DNA of 64,000 nucleotides from the NCBI GenBank assembly GCA_016808115.1, contig JAEQBH010004410.1, forward strand, positions 62,001 through 126,000, written 5' to 3'. Position 1 is the stretch's first letter; each line of letters starts with the position of its first letter. This document shows, piece by piece, positions 47,901-59,950 of the stretch. The translations under genes and the position numbers were made by a program. The DNA comes from Tetrastigma voinierianum. Taxonomy: Eukaryota > Streptophyta > Magnoliopsida > Vitales > Vitaceae. A model generated the notes under the pieces. The model ran no database searches. It was not told where the DNA came from and saw only the letters and a list, made by a program, of their open reading frames with translations.

Positions 47901-48861
47901 CCCGTCCGAAGAAGGAATCCACTCATTCATTCTTGATTTGGTAATCATATTATCATATGTCTTCCGGAACTCATAACCTATCTTTATCACATTCTGTGTT
48001 CAGGACATATTGCTTTTCATGTTCATGTTCATGTTTCAAGTCGTTTTCATATTTCATATCATATTCATGTTTCATGAACATATCTATACATTTCTATGCT
48101 TATACGTTTTTCTTGTACTTTATCAGACTATCCTATCTCCCGTAGGAGTACAGAACAGAGACTCTTCCTTTGAGACCCGTAGGTACTTTTCTTATCTATG
48201 CTCCTTTACATATCAAATCTACATATATTGCTATTTCTTATTCATATCTACATCCTTTCTTACCATGTATTCCAATCAACTTTAGCTTGATGATTAGTAC
48301 ACTTGGTACAACAATTCAATTTTGAGGATAAGATGTAGCGCCCCAAATGCCATTAAATAGCATAATACGATTCTGAGCTCAATGAGCTTTCCATAGAGTC
48401 AAGAATACCCATAATGGAGTCCTAACCGAAGGAGTTATGCAAGTTGCAAGCCGTAGAAGAAAATCGGCAACTTGCGGCACACATAGCAGCGACGTCTCAT
48501 TGTCTTTTATCATTTTGGGGTCTGCTTCATATTGACAACACAGGTCTTAGTACTCATTTGAGCTAGGTGCTAAGGGTTCTTCTCCAAGCGGAATCACTTA
48601 AATGTCGAACTGACTCAAGATATGTCGAACAAGCAAGGGACTACTCTATGTTCAAAGCAGAACCCGGGAAATTGGCTTGAACATAGCCCACTTCCCAGGT
48701 AGTTTATGAGCCACATAGAGTCGAAATTGGAAGAGTACCTATTTCAAGATGTTTTGTTTTCCTTGAAGTCTAGTTTAATTAGCTACTTGAATCACTCAAA
48801 TCGGATAAGAAATGAGCAATTTATGGCTAAAATACGAACATTGGTCCAAAATAGAGCAATG

Positions 48862-48924
48862 GGTACCGGTACCAGTGGACAGAACCAATGTGGTACCGGT
48901 ACCACTCTGTTTGGTACCGGTACC
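48862..48924. repeat. Three copies of the palindrome GGTACCGGTACC
   Basis: GGTACCGGTACC, which equals its own reverse complement, occurs exactly at 48862-48873, 48892-48903 and 48913-48924. Related palindromes TGTACCGGTACA occur in the sister LTR at 58146-58157 and 58165-58176. Confidence 0.9.
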
Positions 48925-49812
48925 ACCCCTCGAAATTCCCCAGAAATGTGGTTTTTCTCCCATTTTTCCATATTTTGCTACCAAAATCAACTCAATAATC
49001 AATATACTCTTCAAAACCACTCCATAATCATCTTGTAACCTCTATTCTACTCAAATCATCTGTCAATATTTATCTTCCACCAAAAACCTATCATGAATTC
49101 CTCTCAAAACAACTCTAAAATGGGTCATAACCCATACACAAACCAAATATAAGGATTAGTTAGGGTTTGTTCTAAACCCTAACTCCATTACATGCAATTA
49201 AACCATGAATCCAACCTCAAAGGGAGGATTCAGTGTTCTTCTTGTACCATTAGTTTTACCAACCTTACTTTCAATAATTTTAGGGTTAGGATGAAATCCT
49301 AACAAAACCCTAGGTTTGGGGACAAGCTACTAACCATACAATTGCATGGAAATTCATACAAGAATTCATAGTTCCATACCTTATATCTCTTGCAAACACT
49401 TCTTTCTTCTTTCTTCTTCTTCTTCTCTTCTCTTCCTCTTCTTCTTCTTCTCCCCTTCTCCTCTCTTCTTCTCTACGTTTTTGGTCTCTCAAAAATGAGA
49501 GACCAATTGCTCTTATCCAATTGTTTTGTTAAGGCCATGTTTGGCCTTTGCATTTTTAAACAATTTTCTCATTTTTACAGTGGAAGCCTTCCATTCTTTC
49601 TAATTTCTATTCCATCTTTTCTCAATTTCCATAATTGCATATAGCCTTATTGTTTTATGCCTTTTATGTCCTCAAGTAGTAAATGACTACTTTATCCTTG
49701 TCTCTAATATTCATTTCGGGTCTATCATTTTATTTTCGAAAATTCCCATTTAACTTTTATTATACCCTAAACATGTCAGAAAGCTTCTTTAGGGTATATT
49801 CGGAATTATTCT

Positions 49813-50472
49813 GGTCTTATGGATACCGGTACTCCATGTAAGTGGACTATCTCTCGAATCTTCTTAGGCAAAATCTCTCCAATGCTTGAAGGTCATCATA
49901 CTTGCTAGAAAATGCTTGGAGGGGCTTAGTGAGCTGGTCCACTATAAGCCCATGCCGCATCATGTCCTTGCGGTGTCCGTGTGAAGTGGGTCACAAAATC
50001 CATCGTGACGTGCTCCCACTTCCACTTAGCCTCGATGGCTGGAAGTAGCCCTGCGGCCGGTGCTCAACAGCAACCCTCTTGACACGTGAGACATCGTCGA
50101 GCAAAGTCCTACGTGTCTCTTCATTCCGCTCAGTATCTGCTGAGAGGCGAGATCACTGGTACATCGCCGTTATACTGGATGGTAGTCGAGAGCGGTGAAA
50201 CTCCTGAGAATCTCTCTCGGAAATCGGTGGAGTTAAGGAACCACTACCCTTCCTCTATCTAGAAGACTACCATTTGCATGGGCTGATCCGACCCTCGACA
50301 CACACATGCGGCCGTGCCGGTCTGATGGACACTATCTCGAGTCCTACCCTTGGGACTCAGTCACTACACTCCAGCCCAGAGGCAGTGTAGCTCTTAAACT
50401 CCCAATGTACCCGTCAGGCGCTCATGGTACTGTAGCCAGCCCCATCCCCTGGAGTCCTCGAGCATCAGCCAC
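49813..50472 (-). pseudogene. Chromovirus integrase, N-terminal half
   Basis: On the minus strand the segment at about 50026-49940 encodes KWKWEHVTMDFVTHF, then TPQGHDAAWA, the well-known start of the integrase catalytic core with its aspartate (MDF). Just before the solo LTR comes KIREIVHLHGVPVSI (about 49870-49825). Upstream (50300-50060) a zinc-binding part is expected, but only AEHRPAGY-like text near 50075 is clear. Broken by shifts. Confidence 0.8.
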
Positions 50473-50859
50473 TCAGGAAGCTATACTAGTGATGCTCCCT
50501 AGTGACTTTCGGCCAGGTGTCGACCACCACATTTGCCTTACACGGGTGGTAATCTGAAGTGAAATCCTCATAAATCCTCCCAGGAACTCCATCCATCTGC
50601 GTTGCCTCATATTGAGGTCCCGCTGCGTGAAGATATACTTCAGACTTTTGTGGTCTGAGTACACCTCGAACTCCTCGCCATATAAGTAATGGCGCCAAAT
50701 CTTCAAGGTGAAGACTATGGCCGCCAACTCCATGTCGTGTATGGGGTAATTCTGCTCATGATTCTTCAGCAGAAGCGGGAACCGCTCATACCCTCGAGGC
50801 TTACATGAAACACATCTCGGTCCGACCTGAGAGCATCCTGACCTACTTTGTGTACCCAC
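50473..50859 (-). pseudogene. Chromovirus RNase H remnant
   Basis: The frame reads LLKNHEQNYPIHDMELAAIV, then FTLKIWRHYLYGEEFEVYSD and HKSLKYIFTQRDLNMRQRRW. These are the RNase H blocks with catalytic E (DMELAA) and D (YSDHKS). The end (RISLQITTRVRQMWWSTPGR) is out of frame relative to YHPCKANVVVD, so one base is missing or added near 50550. The gene is not functional. Confidence 0.9.
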
Positions 50860-51850
50860 TGTCTCCTGTCGAGACTATCGAGATAGGAAGCCATTAGTAA
50901 GCCCCCTCCTCTTCAACTCCTGGAATGCCTCCTCGCATGGGTCATCCCAATCAAACTTGACTATCCTTCGAGGGTCGATCTCGTCATAGTGCTAATGGAA
51001 TCCTCGATGATCTCTGTAGTACCCGACCCGATGCGCTACGTATCTCGGTGACTTGGCCTCTCCCGACTCATCACGGCCTCAGGCCTTCTACAGGTCAAAC
51101 TGCCCCGATCTTGACCTGCGTGTCCCGAAATCTCACCTCGATGAAAGCTGAGAAACTTCGCTTACTAAATTTGGCGTACAGCGATGGTCTCTGACAAGCG
51201 TAACGCGATCCTCAGATGATACTCATTGCTCAGCTCTGAGATGAGATTGGTCGAATGTCATCGAGACTACGATGGCCGATCTAGATAGGGTTGGAATATC
51301 CTATGCATGAGGTCCATGAATCTTGCGTTGGTGCATTCGTCGATCGAACATCCAGTAAACTCAAAGTGCCCATAAAGCGTCTTAAACGCTGTCTTAGGGA
51401 TATCAAAGTCTCCACAACCCTCGATTGATGGTAACCGGTCAGAAGGTCTATCTTACCCAGGTAGACTGCTCCTCAGTGATCAACAAAATCATCAATCCTT
51501 GTCGATGGAGTGCAGATTCTTGATCGTAACCATTCATTTTTATGTCCGATACGGTCGAGGATCTTGTCCTTCTTCTTCGCCAAAATAGAACCGGAGTGCC
51601 CATTGGTGAAGTGCTTTCCGATTAATGAACCCGCTTATCCCGATAGCTCTGCCCAGTGGAATCGGGTTCTTTATGACTCAGCTTGGCCGCCATCTGTCAG
51701 GAGATCTTGCGGGGCCGGGTGAAATACCGGGGGTGTACGAGGTCTACGACCCTTTGTGGAGGCGTCCGTGCTCATACGGAAAAAGCGTCCTCTTACTATG
51801 AAGCTACTTTCGGGAGTAGATACAAGTCCAGTCTCACCTCGTCCTCGGGA
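50860..51850 (-). pseudogene. Chromovirus reverse transcriptase remnant
   Basis: About 51570-51420 gives KKKDKILDRIGH, RIDDFVDH and GAVYLGKIDLLTGYHQSRV, the reverse transcriptase block with the first catalytic aspartate (KIDL). About 51350-51260 gives NARFMDLMHRIFQPYLDR, the block just before the FVVVFIDD motif; that motif itself is lost in a damaged stretch near 51250-51230. EYHLRIALRL follows. Shifts are frequent. Confidence 0.82.
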
Positions 51851-52420
51851 GGTAAGGCTTGCTAATGACAGCTAATTGTCATTGACACTGGACTCGTACC
51901 TTTGTCTAGGGCAAGATGTAATACTTGTCCCCACGAGAATACAACATGAGTAAGTCACGTGTGTGGGCGGTAACTCTCCTACACTTTCCTGTTCGATGAT
52001 GACCACACATGGTTGTCGACCAGTCATCGGGATGACGTGAACTCTGACATGTCCATGATCTCGAGTCCAGGTAAGGTGGGAGTCCGCGATCCTCTAACTT
52101 CATAGCCACGACATATCATCCCATCCTCGCCATTTAATCCACAGGGAACTCACATCTGAGCTCCTGCAAGGCTCGACCTCTAAGCTGACTCTATGCAGAA
52201 GAAGAGTGGCTCTCCTTCCTCTTGCTACTAACACATCCGCCCGAGTGCTTTCAGGAGCATCCTGGGTTCTCTCTCGTAGTGGGGCTTTGTTCGACCATGG
52301 AGTCCATGTCACGAGAGCGAGAGTCTGATCACCTCGAATGGACAACTTCATCCCAGATTCTCGAGATCTCACGACTTTGGCCGCTGTCGGGTGGCCCGTG
52401 ATCATCGACAAAGCGGACCC
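51851..52420 (-). other. Chromovirus protease and linker region, decayed
   Basis: By position this should carry the aspartic protease. No clear D-T/S-G motif could be confirmed by eye. The minus-strand frame 52411-52100 has no recognised domain. I infer the assignment from element order only. Confidence 0.4.
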
Positions 52421-52940
52421 CCAGCTCAGTGAATCCTAGCCACATAATCCATCTAGGTCATGCGTCCCTGCTTCGACTCACAGGAACTCCCGAGCACTTT
52501 GCATGTCTCGTAGTATCAGGAGAATGCTTACCCATGGGCGACTCCACGGAACTTTACCCGTGTCATTGCCTGCAGGTCTTTAGAGGTCTTGCCCCGAGTT
52601 CCACCATACTTGGGCTCACCCTCTGCCATTTTGGAACACGGCTGAGTAGTAATCTGTCGGAGGTAATCTTAAAGCCTCGCAACACCTTCTCGGCTCGTGA
52701 ACTTGATGGTGCGCTGCCATCGGATCTCCTCCCCTGTGAATGTCGGAGGATGATGGCAGCACTAAACCTTGCTGGGGTTACTCGGACCTCCTGATTTACT
52801 CTTCTTACACTGGCACGTGAGAAATAGCGGCGTATGATACCTCTGACCTCGGCAAATTACCTGCGGTCGAATCCCAGGTGGTGCCGACCCCCGATTACCA
52901 CGTCGGAGCGACCTGTATCCTCTCCCGCGAATAGCCATCT
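52421..52940 (-). pseudogene. Chromovirus gag remnant
   Basis: A possible start ATG is at 52938 on the minus strand, followed by an Arg/Gly-rich N-terminus (GRGYRSLRRGNRGS). About 52760-52600 reads PPTFTGEE, DPMAAHHQVHEPRRC, then LRLPPTDYYSAVF and AQVWWNSG. This equals the gag core of Tekay-like chromoviruses (F-x-G, then L-S-x-x-D, then WW). One-base shifts are visible between blocks. Confidence 0.75.
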
Positions 52941-53770
52941 ACACATGTCAAATGGCAAGTTAATATTCAATGCAGTATCTCCAAGGCATAAACACAAATT
53001 CTCGTAGACACTATTCATATGTACTTAAAAATATTTTATGCACAATGTCCATGCATTCATAAAAATGCAAGCACAAATATTCAATATATTAATTCATATT
53101 TAAAAAAAAATTTATTTTACTTTGTCTCATTTTTTATTTTATTTAAAAAATTTATTTCTTTTTTATTTTTTTATTTTTGAAAATTTTTAGAACGTCATGA
53201 ACAAGTGTTCATGAACGTTGTCCTAAATGAAAGGACTCCTTACAACAAAGTAATCGTCCAAAATCGTCAAGTGCACTAGGTGCACACTCCCGCCCGTACC
53301 GCGACACAATGCACGCACCGCGCCGTGTCGCAGCCCGGCCTGCCGAAGCAGGCTTATGGTCGGCCATGTCGCAGTTCGGGCGGTCGTGATCGCCGCTACG
53401 CGCTCATAAGGCTTCCTCGCGCTCGTATCGCTAGCGTTTCCGGCCAGGTCGCGCCTCAGATCGCCACACAACCCGTACCGCTGCCGCGCTGGGCCCGTCA
53501 CGATACGCCCATTTGTATCGCCACCCAATATCCATTGTCGCCTCGCGCGCGCCCCGTCGCCGCCTCAAGGCGCGGCAGCCGCCGGTGCTCGCAGGCCATG
53601 TCGGGCTATCGTACGAGGCCCTGCCACATCGTACGAGTCCTCGCCGTGTCGTGGCCCCCCGCAGGTCGGCGCCGTGCCACACCTCTCAGCCTCAAAGGTC
53701 ACGATACAAATCCATTGTATCTTGACTCAAATGGGTAGTAGCCTATTTCCATTCCTTTTTTTTAAACATA

Positions 53771-53801
<31 letters not shown>

Positions 53802-53843
53802 TTCTTTTTTTCATTTTCTAATATAAATCAACAAGTTTTACAA
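52941..53843 (-). other. Chromovirus 5' leader with GC-rich block
   Basis: Between the 5' LTR end and gag lies about 900 bp. 53100-53200 is AT-rich. 53270-53720 is very GC-rich with many CGTATCGC, TGTCGCAG and CGTACCGC-like motifs. 53766-53793 is a TA microsatellite. No clear tRNA-type primer site was found. The open frames here come from the GC bias and are not genes. Confidence 0.5.
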
Positions 53844-55549
53844 TGACCACACAGGTCCACATGCGAGTAAAAAATAATGGCCACTTGGGCCCTTGCATCA
53901 ATACTCACAAAAATACATCAACTATATGCAATGAAGTTCAAGAGTTAATAAATTACTTTTCATACAAACATATATTAAAATTTAAATACCCTACTACATG
54001 TTATACAAAAACTCAATGTCAAAGCCAATAACTGCTTTTCTAAAAACGCTAGTTTAGGAAGCGCCGTCCCTTTCGTGCACACTCCCCCGTACTTGAAATG
54101 GTGATCCTCAATGGGGGCGAAAGAAAGCCCGCAGGTATAATTTCCTGCCACTGTTATTCCCCACCTTAAGTGCACATGCATGGCAAACAATCACATTCAA
54201 GCAATTTCATGAACCTACTCGAATGTCTACACGACCAATCCCATGTCCCGAGTCCTCACCTGACTCTCACACATGCCTAAGCCAATATGCTAGTAATAAT
54301 CAAGCCAAAACAAAAGCTTTTTGTTCTTGAAAACACACTACTGAGTTTCGGTAAAATATTGGATAACCCTCCGAGGCGAATATGTTGGATAACCCTCCGA
54401 AACAATTCATAGGCCCCTTCGACGTGAATTGTTGGACAATCTCCCAACACAATTCTTCCGGAAAATCTTCCGTCGAAATTCCTTTCACAAACATTTTCAT
54501 TTTTGTCTCATTTCATGTCATGCACTCACTCCTAATACTCTAGGGTGCCCCAATACATATGGAATGCATGATGCTAATTCCAACACATTCATGCTAATAT
54601 ATTCACATGCATATATATTAACATAATTAAATCACATAAAACATGTTATGCAAATTCACCATCAATTACACCAAAATTCAAACACATAGCTAATTAACAT
54701 ACATGAGCAATTCATTTTGAATCACTCAACTAAAAACATTTTCACACCAAAATTCTCAGAAACATTATTCACATGAATGCTGAAACCTCAAAGTTATCAA
54801 GTTCACACACCACAATAAATAGAATTTTCTCCACTCAGCTTCTCAAAGCTTTTGAGACCGAAGTTTAAGGCTAAAAAGCCTCAAAAATTCCTAACCATTT
54901 ACATGGCTCTTAGCCAAAGATTAACGTAAGAAAAGATCCCCACTGAGCTGTCTAATCTCCACCAACTGCGGCCCACCACAGAGCCCCCGTAGAACAACTT
55001 TACTTCGCTTCGTCGAGAACCGCCCATCCGATCGGTCTAATCCTAGAGAGAAGGCACACCTTCTCTCTCTAAAACACAAAATCTGCACCTACTGCATCCC
55101 AATTCTTCATTCTACACGTTTTCTCCTTTTTCCATTTGAGAAGACAACTATTCAACATTTTGTCTTATTCAATTAACAATTCCAAAATTTCCACTTATGT
55201 CCCCTTTTTTCACTATTGTGACACTTGACACTATCTCGGCCATCCATTCCCATCATCTCTCTACTCATGCAACATGTGTCACATTTAAAGTACATGTGGC
55301 CAGGTGACTTTCACACATCACATGTCTCTCAACCCGCTTTACTCAAGACCGGCTAATTTGGTGCCTCTAAATCGCGGAAATTCGAATCGCCTCGTAATTC
55401 GACAAATTTGACATGGTAGCTAGATTTCTCGCGAGACTTCCATTCCAACGGAAATTCAAGCCGCCATCCGAGATTCAAAATTACGGGTTTTTACCGAAAT
55501 GACTATTTTGCCATTTTTCAGTAAAATTGGAATTTTCCCGGGTTTTACA
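53844..55549 (-). repeat. 5' LTR of the chromovirus-type element
   Basis: It starts (minus) TGTAAAACCCGGGAAAATT and aligns with 43477-45214 over its length, with scattered substitutions and gaps. Shared blocks are listed under the 3' LTR. Confidence 0.82.
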
Positions 55550-55830
55550 TTTGTTGCATCATATTCTGCATTTGTTACATGTGTTGTTGCATCATCTCCA
55601 TTTGTTGTTGTTGTTATTGTAGTTGTTAAGTTGTTTGTTGCAACTCCGGTCCTTGTTGTGTTTGAATTTGTCGTTGCATTTGTCTTCAATGCTTTTATGT
55701 TTCCTTTAGCTTCGATGCAAGAGCTGCATTTGTCTCTCTTTTTGTTACACCAAATACAAATGTAAAACTTGCACCAAACATTCTTACTTATTGTCATTTG
55801 TTGCCATTTAAAATATCACACTGAAAATAA
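55550..55830. other. Flank with CAA/TTG-rich low-complexity DNA
   Basis: The plus strand is rich in TTG and TTGTTGCAT units (55550-55690). In one minus-strand frame it would encode Gln/Met-rich text interrupted by stops. It is just outside the chromovirus. Class unknown; no gene is called. Confidence 0.45.
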
Positions 55831-57263
55831 TTTTTCTATTTAAGGTAGACCATAGAAAGCGTAGAAATTGAGATTATATGTAATGTAGGAAAATATGAGA
55901 CAAGACCGCTGGCTTGTGCAAGAACTTCGCCTGCTGATGATATTCTTTATCATAGGCACCATGCTTTGATGATTATGAAGTGCGCCTTAAACCATAGAAA
56001 AGCCAATTTAGGGAGAGTCAACAACTTCCGTCATGATTAGAAAGCGATTTCTTCCATCACATCAAATACCGGGCCTCTAGCCTCACACAAATCACTCTTT
56101 GACTCTTTTCATGTGTAAATTGCTCACCTCATTAAGGTTAAGCCGCCTAATTTCGTAGATGTTACTACCTCATGTGAAAGGATAAAGATTTTGACCTTGG
56201 TGAAGTTTTACTGGGGCTGTGGTTGTAAATTGGGATGGGGGATATAGAGGAAGGATTGACATTCAATACAAAGCTATCAAATGTGATGTCAAAGGCAAAT
56301 GCAAATCCTTCTAGCTCCATAATCTTCCAAATCCACTGTTTCTGATCTAAGAGAATGTACCCAATTTACAAGGCACGAATTTGCACAAGTTTAGGCTATC
56401 TTTTAGTACTATCATGGACCTTAATTTTGGCTGTGAAATACAAAAACTTTCATACAAAGAAGGAAGGAGAGTGGAATAGGAAGAATCACAAGCACTTGTA
56501 TTGCTTCTTCCCTTTTAGGAGAGATAAAAAGAAGAGCTATGAGCAATTTATTGAGCTAAATTCTAGCATTTTCCTCATATATCAGAGTCTCCAATAAACC
56601 ATATTAGCAATTTATTTAGCTAAATTCTAGCATTTTCCTCTTATATCATGTAAATTGTTTCACCTCGCGATGGTCGCTAATCGCACTCCTCAGATACTAC
56701 CAGTGACAAGGATTAAGATTTCGACCATAGTGAAGTTATACTACAGGGGTTGCAATTAGATGGGGATTTAGAGGAAGGATTGACATTCAAGACCAAGATG
56801 TCAGATGTGATGTCAAAGGCAAATGCAAATCCTTCTGGCTCCATAATCTTCCAAATCCACTGTTTCTGATCAAAGAGAATGTACCTAGTTTATAAGGTAC
56901 AAATTTGCACAAGTTTAGGCTATCTTTTAGTACTATCATGGACCTCAATCTTTGTTGTAAAATTAAACAAACTCTTCTAAAAATAAGGGAGAGGAAGAGG
57001 GAGAATGACAAGCAATTGTATTGCTTCTTCCCATTTTGGAGATATAAAAAGACGAGTCATGAGCAATTTTATTGAGCTAAATTCTAGCATTTTCCTCATA
57101 TATCGTAGTTCTATAAACCATATTAGTGAACACTTATTGAGCAAAATTATAAAATTTTCCTCATATATCATGTGTAAATTGTTTCACCTCAGCATGGTCA
57201 AGCATTACAATTTCGTATGTTACTACCAGGTGACAAGGATGAAGATTTGGACCAGGGTGACGT
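55831..57263. repeat. Tandem array with 521-bp unit, left part (two and a half units)
   Basis: The anchor ATGTGATGTCAAAGGCAAAT occurs at 56281 and 56805, 524 bp apart. Each unit also contains TCTTCCAAATCCACTGTTTC, CTATCTTTTAGTACTATCATGG, GAGAATGACAAGCAATTGTA and TTTCCTCATATATCA in fixed order, plus a doubled ATTGAGC(T/A)AAATTCTAGC phrase. The last unit runs to 57263, where a solo LTR cuts in. No gene is recognised in either strand. Confidence 0.85.
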
Positions 57264-58929
57264 TGTAACACCCCGAAAAATACCCTAGAAGTTTTCGGAC
57301 TTGTTTAGGGTATATTATAAGCTAAATAGGAATTTTCTGAATGAAATCCATGAATCCTGAAATAAGAATTAAGGACAATTAATGGTCCAAAAGGAGGCTT
57401 AAAAGTCATAAATTGAAGAGACTATAATAAAGAAGAAATAGAATTGTTGTGTAATTCCTAGAAGATTAAAGGCCAAAATACAAATGGCTAAGACATGAGG
57501 AATCTCAAAATGGGAGACTTAACCCAAAATGGGGCTTGAGGGCCAAACAAGGCCTATAATGTATTTTTGATTTAAAGACCAACAATTGGTTCCCACAGGG
57601 GGAGAAACCGTGGAAAGAAGGAAGAAGAAGAAGAGGAAGAGGAAGAAGAGAGGAGCCAAGATCAAGCAAAGCCAAGCTCCAAAAGGTATGAACTACACCT
57701 TTGCGGATGGATCTATGGAATTCTGCAAGGCTTTAGAAGTGGTTAATAGCTTATCTCCAGTTGTGGGTTCGATAGAATTCGCATCTTAACCTTGGATTTC
57801 TTAGAAGATAAGGTGGGTAAAACCTGATAGTATAGGGAAGTAAGAAACTCTCGAGGATGCATTCATAGTTCAATGAAAGGAATTGAGTTAGGTTTAGAAC
57901 AAACCCTAACTAATCATCATGTTTGGGTTTATGTATGGGTTATTATCTGCCATTAGAATGAGTTTGAGAATGTAATTGTTAAAAGAATTTGAAGAAAGAC
58001 ATGTAATTGAAAGATGAAATGAGTAGGAAAAGATATCATATGATGAATTTTGAAGTGGTCTTATGTTGGCAGTTTAGAGCTTGATTTGAAAATAAAATAT
58101 GGAAATATGGAAACAAAAATACAGATTTGTGGGCACTTGGTTACTTGTACCGGTACATTGAACTTGTACCGGTACATATTGTAAGTTATGGTCATTTTTG
58201 GTTAACATGTACCCTGCAGACATGACATGTACCGGCACACCTCGTCTCGCTCCCGCTTCGACCAGTTTTCGTATTTGGGCCATAACTGCTCATTTCTTGT
58301 CCACTTATAAATTCAAGTGGCCACAAAATGACCATGAGAACAAAACTTAAAGAACAGGGAACTGCCAAATTCCCTGATCCTAAGGTGCCCTAAAATCTTA
58401 CCTCAAAGTGGGGCCATGCGCGAGCCAAATGTTCCACCTTGAAACATATAGAGTAGTTCAAAGAGCCAATTTAACTTGAGCTTGGTGCCTCACACTAAAG
58501 CATTCCTGTTAATAGAACCCTAGCACTTTATATTTAAAAGAATACAAATGATCTAGAGTCAAGAATCAGTTAAGATCCCGGAAAAATTAGTAATACGAAC
58601 TGTTCATGTAATCCGTGGTGTCCCACTTGCCGGGCATGAAACGCCATGAACTTTAGCCTGGACATCCACTGGATTGATTCCACTTCCTAAGTAAAGTAGA
58701 TCATAGAGAATATACAATATGTTAATGAGGTGTGATTCCACATGCCATCATACTTCAATAAGAATATGAAGTGCCATATGGAATAGGCAATGTTATACAA
58801 GTGAAAATATAGAAATGAAAATGAAAACGAATTAAAAAACATGATTGTGAACATGAGAGGCAATATAATGAATCATTGATGGAATGTAATATGATATATG
58901 ATTATTATCATAAGGAACTAGAAAATGAT

Positions 58930-59180
58930 AATAAAATGATAGGAGTATACGTGGAATATATACGTAAATGAATTTATGAATTAGTATACATGAATGAGTA
59001 TACATGAAGAAGTGTGAATGGAGCCGTATGAACGAGTATACGTGAATAAGTATACGTAAATGAATTTATGAATGAGTATACATGAATGAATATGTGAATG
59101 AGTATACGTGAATAAGTATACGTAAATGAACTTATGAATGAGTATGTGAATGAATTTATGAATGAGCATATGAAATAAGT
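58930..59180. repeat. Short degenerate repeats (GAATGAGTATAC type)
   Basis: Units such as GAATGAGTATACATGAAT, GTGAATAAGTATACGTAAAT and GAATTTATGAAT are repeated about eight times with variation inside the solo LTR. The open frame on the minus strand is a by-product of the repeat. Confidence 0.7.
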
Positions 59181-59535
59181 ACATAGATTGAGTATATCTT
59201 TGAAAAGATAATACGAAAGTGAAATTGGAAACGAAATGTGATCATGGATCTACTATGAATGCTATTTATGAAAATATATATAAGTATATATATAATGATT
59301 TGAATCATTGTTATTCGAAATGCTTTGGTCATACATATGCATGTATGTAGGCCTTTGAACTATAAGTGAACTTACCGCATAAAAAGTAAACATTCGAAAT
59401 GTATTATAAGTGGAATGACCAACATGACGGATTCACCAACCTAATCTACCGCGAAGGTAAATCGTAATTGTTAAATGCGAAATCACATTGCTACTCGACG
59501 ATAAACAAACAGATCTCATAACTGAATTGGCTGTG

Positions 59536-59950
59536 GAATGTCAATTCTATAGCCATATGTGAGACTGAATGAGATCACATTGCCATCGAATGACAAACAC
59601 AGATTCAACAATCGAACTGCCATGAATGTCAATTCTATAGTCAAGTGGATCCTATCAAGAATGCGAAATCACATTGCTACCGGTCGACAAAATGCATGTG
59701 ATTCAACAACCGGCTCGCCAAGTGAATGTCAATTCTATAGTCAAAGTGGATCCTACTCAAGCAATGCGAAATCATATTGCTACCGGACGACAAATGCATG
59801 ATTCAACAATCGAATTGCCATGGAATGTAAATTATAGTCAAAGTGGATCATATCAGCAATGCGACCACATTGCTACCGACGACAAATGTATTGTGATTCA
59901 ACAACCGAATCAAGCCGTGGAATGTTCGAATTTATAGCCATATGTGGAAA
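59536..59950. repeat. 97-bp minisatellite in the solo LTR (five copies)
   Basis: GAATGTCAATTCTATAG starts at 59536, 59624 and 59724; shortened versions start at about 59823 and 59920. Each is followed by TCACATTGCTACCG, GACAAATGCA and ATTCAACAA(C/T)CG. The spacing is 88-100 bp. Confidence 0.85.

Larger units (their letters stand above)
46185..49812 (-). mobile_element. Solo LTR nested in the chromovirus integrase (same family as 57264-61359)
   Basis: Read on the minus strand it is collinear with the plus-strand LTR at 57264-61359. Matches include TATACCCTAAACA(T/A)GTC near the start (49760), GATTAGTTAGGGTTTGTTC (49150), a GTACCGGTAC palindrome cluster (48862-48924), CAGATCATATTCAGAGCAAACTTA (46790) and AACAATAATTGTCGTCAC (46575). 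The outer ends are degenerate: the start is near 49812 and the end near 46185. No internal region is present, so it is a solo LTR of about 3.6 kb. It lies between integrase blocks GVPVSI (about 49825) and IDIVMSD (46180). Confidence 0.8.
43477..55549 (-). mobile_element. Ty3/gypsy chromovirus-type LTR retrotransposon, split by a solo LTR
   Basis: Minus-strand element with LTRs 55549-53844 (5') and 45214-43477 (3'), both starting TGTAAAAC. A polypurine tract AAGGAGGAGAA (reverse of 45215-45228) abuts the 3' LTR. Reading down the minus strand come gag (about 52940-52450), protease region (about 52400-51900), reverse transcriptase (about 51850-50900), RNase H (50859-50473) and integrase (about 50300-45700), in gypsy order. 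Sequence blocks are of the Tekay/Del-like chromovirus kind. A possible 5-bp duplication ATTTG flanks it (43472-43476 and 55549-55553), with a one-base ambiguity at the right end. All frames are broken. The integrase is interrupted by 46185-49812. Confidence 0.85.

Noticed and set aside
48333..48350. TGTAGCGCCCCAAATGCC as a possible LTR start on the plus strand
   Set aside because: The sister LTR is collinear across this point in the opposite orientation, so it is internal to the solo LTR.
53280..53738. Open frames of 83-152 codons on both strands
   Set aside because: High GC content removes stop codons by chance; there is no domain and the region is a retroelement leader.
43959..54500. Similar minus-strand peptides containing SVVCF-x-EQKAF at 43959-44144 and 54300-54500
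   Set aside because: They are in the two LTRs of the same element; similarity is due to LTR identity and the surrounding frames differ.
58981..59184. Minus-strand frame with repeated HKFIYVYLFTYT
   Set aside because: Translation of a short degenerate DNA repeat.
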